In this document: one piece after another, positions 6,289-12,065 of the stretch
How the letters are laid out: each line of letters starts with the position of its first letter
How positions within the stretch are numbered: the stretch's first letter is position 1
Notes under the pieces: model-generated
Databases searched by the model: none
Seen by the model: the letters and a program-made list of their open reading frames with translations, nothing else
What the model was told of the DNA's origin: nothing
Made by a program: the position numbers and the translations under genes
NCBI GenBank assembly: GCA_964545735.1
Contig: CAZJGS010000081.1
Span: 1 to 12,065 of the forward strand
Length of the DNA: 12,065 bases
DNA from: Pleomorphochaeta sp964545735
GTDB taxonomy: Bacteria; Spirochaetota; Spirochaetia; Sphaerochaetales; Sphaerochaetaceae
Reading direction: 5' to 3'

Positions 6289-7314
6289 ATGAATAAATTT
6301 AAATTAATTATTTTATTAGTAGTAATTTCTATTTTCCCTATATTTGCAGGTGGAAACAAAGAAGCATCTACCCAGAGTGATGACTTTTCAGTATTGGTCT
6401 ATATCAGTGGTAATTTGGCAGGAAGCCCTCCTTACCAAAAGTTAAATGATGGTGCTATTGAATTTTCAAAAAAATATTCAAATGTTAAAATTAAAACTTA
6501 TGAGGCTGGATACAATCAAGCAGAATGGGAATCTCAATTAACAAGTCTTGTTGCAACCAGTCAGTATGATATTGTGCTTACTACAAATCCTTCTCTTTCA
6601 GAAATTTGTGATGCTATTTCAAAAAAATTTCCCGATCAAAAATTCTTAATTACGGATGCTTTTTTTGAAGGAAATCCAAATATTGCAACTTATGAATTCA
6701 ATCAATACCAGCAGTCTTTCATATTAGGAAAACTAGCAGCCATGATTGCTAGAAGTGATATGAGTGGAATAAGAAATACTAATAAGTTAGGTTTTGTATT
6801 ATCTCAAGAATATCCACTAGTAACCAAGCAAATTATTCCAGGCTTCTTAGCTGGAGCTCATAGCATCGATAAAAGGTTTGAAATTGATAAAAGAATAATA
6901 GGCAACTGGTTTGATGCTGATAAAGCAAGCGAGCTTACACTCTCAATGATAGCAAATGGGAGTGATGTCTTATCTACTATTAGTGGTAGTGCATCAATTG
7001 GAGTTATCAACAGTGCAATTGAGAAACAGGCTTACTTGGTATTTCCAAATGATAATGTTTATTCTCAAGCTCCTGGAGTAATTCTCGGATGCGGGGCAAT
7101 GAATCAAAAAGAATTAGCTTTTGATATATTAGAAGATGCCTATAATGATAATATTAATTGGGGAAAAGCCGAGATAGAATCTATTGAAAGTGGGTATATA
7201 GATTTCTATAGCGAGGACCCTCTATTTATTGAAAATCTACCATCTTCAATAAGAAATGAATTTGTTATTTGGCTAAATAAAGTGAGAAATGGTGAAATTA
7301 TAATTAAAAAATGA
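6289..7314 (+). CDS. BMP-family (PnrA-like) solute-binding protein of an ABC importer
   Basis: The 341-residue product starts with a signal peptide (residues 1-20, cleavage after IFA) followed by GGNKEA. There is no lipobox cysteine, so it looks like a free periplasmic protein rather than a lipoprotein. The remainder fits the BMP/Med family. It has AGSPPYQKLNDGA near residues 38-50, the YQQSFILGKLAA hinge motif at about 140-151, GNWFDADKASELTLSMIANGSDV around 205-227, then a glycine-rich SGSASIGVI segment and FPNDN. Classical nucleoside-binding members have D-x-SFN near the N-terminus and GVDSDQ instead; both are altered here. It captures the ligand for the ATPase and permeases encoded next. 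GGAGG (6279-6283) decides ATG 6289; an upstream ATG at 6277 overlaps that site. Its stop overlaps the next start (ATGA). Ligand unknown. Confidence 0.88.
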   Translation: MNKFKLIILLVVISIFPIFAGGNKEASTQSDDFSVLVYISGNLAGSPPYQKLNDGAIEFSKKYSNVKIKTYEAGYNQAEWESQLTSLVATSQYDIVLTTNPSLSEICDAISKKFPDQKFLITDAFFEGNPNIATYEFNQYQQSFILGKLAAMIARSDMSGIRNTNKLGFVLSQEYPLVTKQIIPGFLAGAHSIDKRFEIDKRIIGNWFDADKASELTLSMIANGSDVLSTISGSASIGVINSAIEKQAYLVFPNDNVYSQAPGVILGCGAMNQKELAFDILEDAYNDNINWGKAEIESIESGYIDFYSEDPLFIENLPSSIRNEFVIWLNKVRNGEIIIKK

Positions 7315-8816
7315 CAAATGATATTCAACTAAACAATATAACAAAATTCTATAACAGTGTTGGTGTATTAGCCTTAAACAATATTAGCACTTCTTTTAAG
7401 GTTGGAGAAATTACGGCCATAGCAGGTGAAAATGGCGCTGGTAAATCAACACTTGTCAAAATATTATTTGGTATAATCAAAGCTGATGCTGGTTCAATAA
7501 AGTTAGATAATAAGGCTTTATTAATTCATAATTCACAAGAAGCGATTAAACATAAAATTGGAATGGTTTTTCAACATTTCAAACTTATTGAACAACTTAC
7601 AATTGCTCAAAATATCGCACTGGGAATAGAAAACAAAAAAATATTGTTCTTTACTGATCAAAATATAATAAATATTAGAGTACAAGAATTAATAGACAAA
7701 TATAACTTTAAATTAAAAGCAACAACTCTAGTAAAAGAATTAACAACAGGAGAAAAACAAATTGTTGAAATCCTCAAAATGCTTTATAGAGAAGCTGAAA
7801 TTCTTATTTTTGATGAACCTACCGCTGTACTTAGTGAAACTGAAGCCAAGAAATTATTTAAAACAATTGTACATTTGAAAAGTAAAAATAAATGTATAAT
7901 TCTTATAACACATAAGTTAAAAGAAATATTAAATGTTAGTGATAAAGTTATTATTCTTAGAAAAGGTAATTTGGTGGGTGAATATCAAACCAATACAATA
8001 AATGAAGAATCCTTAACTAAATTAATGATTGGAAATGAGATACTTGAAAATCAAGAGATTTCTCATAAAAGATTAAGCGATGAAAAAGTTTTACAGTTTA
8101 GTAATATAAGCCTAAAAAAGCATTCTCAAGATCACCCTTTGTTAAATAATATAAATTTCAAATTACATAAAGGAGAAATTTTAGGGTTTTGTGCTGTCAG
8201 TGGTAATGGTAAAGGAGTTTTAGAGGCAGTACTAGGCGGGATGATGCGAGTCTCCTCAGGCTCTATTTATTATAACTCACAAGATGTTACAAAATTAGGA
8301 GCCTCCGAGCTAAGAAAATTAGGCTTAGCTTTTGTTCCATCAGACAGAACTAGATATGGATCTGCTGCCCAAGCATCCTTGAGTGAAAACTTAATAATAA
8401 ACAAACGTAATTTATTAAAAGATAAAAATAAAATAGCAAAAGGGTTTATTTCTAAATACAATATAAAAGCATTAGCTCATCAAAAAATTGGGACTTTAAG
8501 CGGAGGGAATCTTCAAAAAGCTATTGTAGCCAGAGAAATTGATAATATGAAAGATTATATTGTTTTTTCTAATCCCACTTGGGGCTTAGATCTAAACTCA
8601 ACCACCTTTATACATTCAAAAATACTTGAGTTAAAACAACAAAATAAAGCTATTATTTTATTATCCTCCGATTTAGATGAAATTATTAAATTAAGTGATA
8701 GTATAAATGTTATATTTGAAGGTAAAATTTGTAAAACTTTTGACAACAACCTGAAAATATCTAAAAAAGAGATTGGTAAATATATGCTGGGAAAAGGAAT
8801 TTTATGCGAAAGATAA
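7311..8816 (+). CDS. Sugar/nucleoside-type ABC transporter ATP-binding protein with two NBDs
   Basis: This 501-residue cytoplasmic ATPase has two fused nucleotide-binding domains, as in RbsA and NupO/YufO. NBD1 has Walker A GENGAGKST (39-47), Q-loop Q88, signature LTTGE (144-148), Walker B ILIFDEPTA (164-172, E169) and switch H201. NBD2 is of the usual degenerate kind in this family: GNGKG (298-302) stands for Walker A, the signature LSGGNLQKAIVAREI (396-410) is well kept, and NPTWGLD (421-427) lacks the catalytic glutamate, so ATP hydrolysis is probably carried by NBD1. SSDLDEIIKLSD at 452-463 closes the domain as in relatives. The start overlaps the stop of the binding-protein gene by 4 nt (ATGA), indicating translational coupling. 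It powers import through the two permeases encoded directly downstream. Confidence 0.95.
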   Translation: MTNDIQLNNITKFYNSVGVLALNNISTSFKVGEITAIAGENGAGKSTLVKILFGIIKADAGSIKLDNKALLIHNSQEAIKHKIGMVFQHFKLIEQLTIAQNIALGIENKKILFFTDQNIINIRVQELIDKYNFKLKATTLVKELTTGEKQIVEILKMLYREAEILIFDEPTAVLSETEAKKLFKTIVHLKSKNKCIILITHKLKEILNVSDKVIILRKGNLVGEYQTNTINEESLTKLMIGNEILENQEISHKRLSDEKVLQFSNISLKKHSQDHPLLNNINFKLHKGEILGFCAVSGNGKGVLEAVLGGMMRVSSGSIYYNSQDVTKLGASELRKLGLAFVPSDRTRYGSAAQASLSENLIINKRNLLKDKNKIAKGFISKYNIKALAHQKIGTLSGGNLQKAIVAREIDNMKDYIVFSNPTWGLDLNSTTFIHSKILELKQQNKAIILLSSDLDEIIKLSDSINVIFEGKICKTFDNNLKISKKEIGKYMLGKGILCER

Positions 8817-9811
8817 AGGGTCTATTAACTATTTTTTTAATTAGTACTACTATCTTAGTTGTACTAATATTTTTAATGAGTTCTTCTCCACTAAACACTA
8901 TTTATCAAGTATTTTTTGGGCCCCTTAGCTCTCCTTATTTTTTTGGAAATACCCTCTCTCACACAGCCCCATTAATTGTTAGTTCCATAGGAATTGCTAT
9001 AGCTTTAAAATGTAATTTAATCAATCTTGGAGGGGACGGGCAAATGTACTTTGGTGCCTTAGTTGCAACTATTGTAGCCCTCTATTTTGGTCCTCTAGGA
9101 AAAATAAGTATATTAATAGCTTTAATAGTAGCAAGTCTTGCAGGAGCTTTTTTAGCTTTTATAAGTGCTTATTTAAAAGTTAAGTTTGATACCTCAGAGT
9201 TAATATCATCCTACTTAATTTCTATTGCTATTACTTATTTAACCTCTTATTTTGTTACAGGACCTTTACAAGATCCTGCCTCAAATCTCCAATCTACCCA
9301 AAAAGTCGACTCGATGCTAAGTAAAATTTATCTACCATCAAACCTTTCTACGTCGATAATTTATGCCCTTATTATTGCATTTATATTTTATTATATTTTT
9401 ACAAAAACAAAGTTCGGATATGAAAATAAAATAATTGGATACAACAGGGAATTTGCTAGATATGGTGGAATTTCAGTCGATAAAAACTACCTCATTAGCT
9501 TTAGTTTAAGTGGTGCTTTGGTAGCACTTTCTGGTGGTTTATATATTTTTGGAAACTATCAAAGTGTAATTAAAGGGTTTTCAGCGGGTCTTGGATTTAG
9601 TGCTCTTACAATATCATTAATAGCACTAAGTAACCCCCTAGCGATAATACCAGTAGCTTTTTTATTTTCATTAATTGATCAAGGATCAATAATGGCTATG
9701 CAAAATAGTGATATAAGTAGTGATATGGCTTTATTATTTCAAGCAATAGTATTTTTATTAATAACAAGTAATACCTTATTAGGAGAGAAAAAAAATGCTA
9801 ACAATAATTAA
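8804..9811 (+). CDS. ABC transporter permease, first membrane subunit (BPD_transp_2 family)
   Basis: The 335-residue product is very hydrophobic, with about eight to nine membrane segments. NLINLGGDGQMYFGALVAT (71-89) corresponds to the N-x-GGEGQ-x-x-x-GA motif of NupP/YufP-type permeases. GFSAGLGFSALTISLIALSNPL (258-279) is the late glycine-rich loop seen in the branched-chain amino acid, sugar and nucleoside permease group. Length matches the longer of the two permeases in these importers (about 340-360). It overlaps the ATPase gene by 13 nt, with AAGGAA at 8794-8799 serving as ribosome-binding site inside the upstream gene. It pairs with the next gene product to form the transmembrane channel. 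Confidence 0.92.
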   Translation: MRKIKGLLTIFLISTTILVVLIFLMSSSPLNTIYQVFFGPLSSPYFFGNTLSHTAPLIVSSIGIAIALKCNLINLGGDGQMYFGALVATIVALYFGPLGKISILIALIVASLAGAFLAFISAYLKVKFDTSELISSYLISIAITYLTSYFVTGPLQDPASNLQSTQKVDSMLSKIYLPSNLSTSIIYALIIAFIFYYIFTKTKFGYENKIIGYNREFARYGGISVDKNYLISFSLSGALVALSGGLYIFGNYQSVIKGFSAGLGFSALTISLIALSNPLAIIPVAFLFSLIDQGSIMAMQNSDISSDMALLFQAIVFLLITSNTLLGEKKNANNN

Positions 9812-10655
9812 TAGTACATTAAATTTATTTACTCCTTTATTTCTCATTTCGCTTGGAGCTATTGTTACCTCTGTTAGTGGTACACTTAACATTGCACTTG
9901 AAGGATTAGTCTTAATAAGCGCACTATTTGCTATAATTGGAGCAAACTTTAGTGGCTCATTGTTTATTGGTGCCATCATTGGTATTCTCTCTGCCTTAGT
10001 ATTAGCATCAATTATTAGTCTGGTTAATGCATATTTAAAAACAAATCCTTTTATCACAGCCTTAGCTAGCAATATGCTTGCTACCGCTTTAACACTAATT
10101 ATCACTTTTTCTTTTTTTAATTCTAAAGGACTTTTAAGATTAACAATTGATCCTTTAAATATGTTTGAAGTTCCAATAATTGGTAAAATAAGTATATTCT
10201 TACCCCTTTCATTATTATTATTTATAGTTATCTATGCTCTTATTCAAAAGACACCTTTTGGACTAAAATTAAAAGCTTGTGGCTATAATTCAAATGTTCT
10301 AAATGCCTACGGAATTTCAAAAACAAAAATTGATACAATTGCTTTTCTAATATCGAGTATATTCTGCGGACTAGCAGGAAGTTATCTATCTTTACGTCAA
10401 GGTGTTTTCATATCTCAAATGAGCGCTAATAAGGGTTGGTTTGCACTAGTAATAGTGTTTTTATGCCATTCAAATATAAAATTCTTAATTCCTGCAGCAC
10501 TCCTTTTTGCTCTAAGTGAAGCACTGTCAAATTATATACAAGGAATTAATAACCTTCCCTCAGATATTGCATTAATGATACCAAGCATCTTTACTTTAAT
10601 TGTTATGATAGCAATAAGCTATTATAATAAACAAAAACAAACTGTCGAAGGATAA
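9795..10655 (+). CDS. ABC transporter permease, second membrane subunit (BPD_transp_2 family)
   Basis: The 286-residue membrane protein has about eight hydrophobic segments. SGTLNIALEGLVLISAL (28-44) matches the G-x-x-NIAxEGxM/L motif of NupQ/YufQ-type permeases. SANKGWFALVIVFL (210-223) matches their S-x-GxG-F-x-ALAxV region, but with NKGW in place of the more usual glycine pair. It is shorter than its partner, as is typical. It overlaps the first permease gene by 17 nt, and AGGAG at 9781-9785 inside that gene provides the ribosome-binding site. The protein forms the heterodimeric channel with the preceding subunit. Confidence 0.92.
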   Translation: MLTIINSTLNLFTPLFLISLGAIVTSVSGTLNIALEGLVLISALFAIIGANFSGSLFIGAIIGILSALVLASIISLVNAYLKTNPFITALASNMLATALTLIITFSFFNSKGLLRLTIDPLNMFEVPIIGKISIFLPLSLLLFIVIYALIQKTPFGLKLKACGYNSNVLNAYGISKTKIDTIAFLISSIFCGLAGSYLSLRQGVFISQMSANKGWFALVIVFLCHSNIKFLIPAALLFALSEALSNYIQGINNLPSDIALMIPSIFTLIVMIAISYYNKQKQTVEG

Positions 10656-10659
10656 ATAC

Positions 10660-12065
10660 ATGATTTTAACAATTGATTTTGGAACAACCAACTTAAAAGC
10701 AGCTTTAATAAACAAACAAGGCAAATTTTTTAATTATACTAGCAAAGAAGTTTCAATTTGTACCGATAGAGATATTTATGAAATCAATGCAAATGTATAC
10801 TTAGATTTCATTTGTGAATATATGAAGACTATCAATCCAAAACAAGTTGAAGCTATTGCTATTTCTAGCAACGGTCCTAGTTTTATTTCATTGTATTCTG
10901 ATATCAAAGTTACTGATAATAAATTTATATATGAAAGTAGCCCTGTTCGATTATGGATGGATAAAAGAGGTGCTAAATATTCAAAACAAGTATCTGATTA
11001 TTATAATACTTATATTGATGGTAGCTTCTTTCTTCCATCTATTTTAAGTATTAAAGATGCAGATATTAATCAATATAATAAGACTTCAGCTTTTTTAACG
11101 ATAGACGGCTTTATCAATTTAGCTTTAACAAATAAAGCATACACAGTAAACAATGCTGATGGGCTATTAAAATATTATTGGAATGAGGATAGTCTAAATT
11201 TCTTTGATTTGGATATAAACAAATTTCCACCCTTTATCAAATGTGGAGATATCCTAGGTACAATTAGTAAACAAGTATCAAAGCTTTTTGATCTTGAGGA
11301 AAATGTTCAAGTTATAGCAGGTGGATCTGACTTTTATTATTCTATAATTGGTTCAAAAGTTTATGATAAAAATATTATGGTTGATATTAATGGAACAAGT
11401 GAAGGCCTTAACTTATGTGTTGAAAAACCAATAAAAGATAATCGCTTTTTATGTTATGAGCATCCCGTTAAAGGGTTTTACAACTTATCAGGCGTTTTAT
11501 CAAATTCTGGTATTGCTCTTAGCTGGCTGCGAAAAGTGCTAAATATTGAAGACCTAGAATTTAATGAAGTTTATCATCTAGCAAAAAAAGCAAATGATAA
11601 CAACCTGATTTTTCTTCCCTATCTTACAGGAGAAAGAGCCCCTATTTGGAATCCCAAGGCCACAGCAACTTTATTTAATCTAACTATTAATACACAACGA
11701 GAAGAGATCTCAAAAGCTGTACTTGAGGGCACTATATTTGCTTTTAATTCTGTAATTAAAGAATTAGAATTATTGGGCTGCACTATCAATGAAATTCATG
11801 TTACAAGTGCAAAAGAGAATCTTGATTATTATTATCAATTAAAAAGTGATATTACAAATAAAAAATTTATTGTTTACGATACTATATCCGCTGAACTTCT
11901 AGGATTAGCGATGTTAAGTTATACAACATTAAATCAATATCCAAATCTTAAACAAGCAATTAAAGATATGAAACAAGAATCACAAGAATTTACCCCAAAC
12001 AGAGATAAACACAATTATTATGCAAATAAATTTAAACAATATAACGCTCTATATGATTTAACATC
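10660..12065 (+). CDS. FGGY-family carbohydrate kinase, xylulokinase-like (3' end missing)
   Basis: An open frame of 468 codons runs from ATG 10660 off the right edge. AAGGA (10648-10652), inside the end of the permease gene, gives 7 nt spacing, and only 4 nt separate the genes, so it belongs to the transporter operon. The N-terminal lobe starts MILTIDFGTTNLKAAL with the phosphate-binding D6-GTT. AGGSD (220-224) holds the catalytic base D224, GTSE (245-248) is the next glycine loop, and FLPYLTGERAPIW (318-330) is typical of xylulokinase relatives. AVLEGTIFAFNSVIKELE (353-370) matches the second FGGY signature. The nucleotide-binding GGG/GGA-x-S motif expected after it is replaced by VTSAKEN (381-387). 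FGGY enzymes phosphorylate sugars or polyols, such as xylulose, ribulose, gluconate or glycerol; which one is unclear. Most of the protein (usually 480-520 residues) is present. Confidence 0.88.
   Translation, partial: MILTIDFGTTNLKAALINKQGKFFNYTSKEVSICTDRDIYEINANVYLDFICEYMKTINPKQVEAIAISSNGPSFISLYSDIKVTDNKFIYESSPVRLWMDKRGAKYSKQVSDYYNTYIDGSFFLPSILSIKDADINQYNKTSAFLTIDGFINLALTNKAYTVNNADGLLKYYWNEDSLNFFDLDINKFPPFIKCGDILGTISKQVSKLFDLEENVQVIAGGSDFYYSIIGSKVYDKNIMVDINGTSEGLNLCVEKPIKDNRFLCYEHPVKGFYNLSGVLSNSGIALSWLRKVLNIEDLEFNEVYHLAKKANDNNLIFLPYLTGERAPIWNPKATATLFNLTINTQREEISKAVLEGTIFAFNSVIKELELLGCTINEIHVTSAKENLDYYYQLKSDITNKKFIVYDTISAELLGLAMLSYTTLNQYPNLKQAIKDMKQESQEFTPNRDKHNYYANKFKQYNALYDLT

Noticed and set aside
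10847..11047. Plus-strand 66-codon frame within the kinase gene
   Set aside because: It is an out-of-frame shadow of the FGGY kinase, whose own frame stays open to the window end and carries family motifs.
1..12065. tRNA, rRNA, CRISPR arrays, insertion sequences or prophage genes
   Set aside because: Reading both strands showed no cloverleaf-like sequences, regular spacer repeats, transposase motifs or terminal repeats; the window is ordinary metabolic and transport DNA.

Overview
The window is AT-rich (roughly one third G+C by eye) with short gaps, tight operons and A/T-ending codons. Gene content points to an anaerobic or fermentative bacterium, and several details suggest Spirochaetota (Treponema/Brachyspira-like). 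These are the solute-binding protein whose mature N-terminus begins GGNKEA after a signal peptide, the spirochaete-like wording of OadA (RDGFQSVYGARVF near the N-terminus), and the BMP-type transporter. The assignment is an inference from recalled family resemblance, not a search result.

Layout. (1) Positions 1-610, minus strand: the N-terminal part of a PAS-GGDEF signalling protein, cut by the window edge. (2) 611-1108: a 498-bp AT-rich divergent intergenic region with a perfect 11-bp inverted repeat and a good sigma-70-like promoter for the oad operon. (3) 1109-4714: oadG-oadA-oadB, a sodium-pumping oxaloacetate decarboxylase, closed by a clear rho-independent terminator. OadA carries two tandem biotin-carrier domains instead of one. 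(4) 4836-5552: a SIMPL-domain (DUF541) lipoprotein with its own promoter and a UUCG-loop terminator. (5) 5623-6162: a histidine phosphatase with no Shine-Dalgarno sequence and a promoter placed so that its mRNA could be leaderless. (6) 6163-6288: a short gap holding a 42-nt near-perfect hairpin beside a candidate promoter. (7) 6289 to the window end: a translationally coupled operon of BMP-family binding protein, double-NBD ABC ATPase, two permeases and an FGGY-family carbohydrate kinase, the last running off the right edge.

How the genes work together. OadGAB decarboxylates oxaloacetate to pyruvate on biotin and uses the released energy to export Na+. The second operon is an uptake system of the BMP (PnrA/NupNOPQ-like) class with a kinase that probably phosphorylates the imported compound or a product of it. 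An FGGY kinase acts on sugars or polyols, and the binding protein lacks some hallmarks of classical nucleoside-binding members, so the substrate is an open question. No mobile elements, CRISPR arrays, rRNA or tRNA genes were seen.

The most interesting points are the duplicated biotin domain in OadA, the unassigned transporter-kinase operon with its unusual kinase, the two intergenic dyads, and the predicted leaderless phosphatase gene. No wholly novel multi-gene system is evident; most genes belong to known families.
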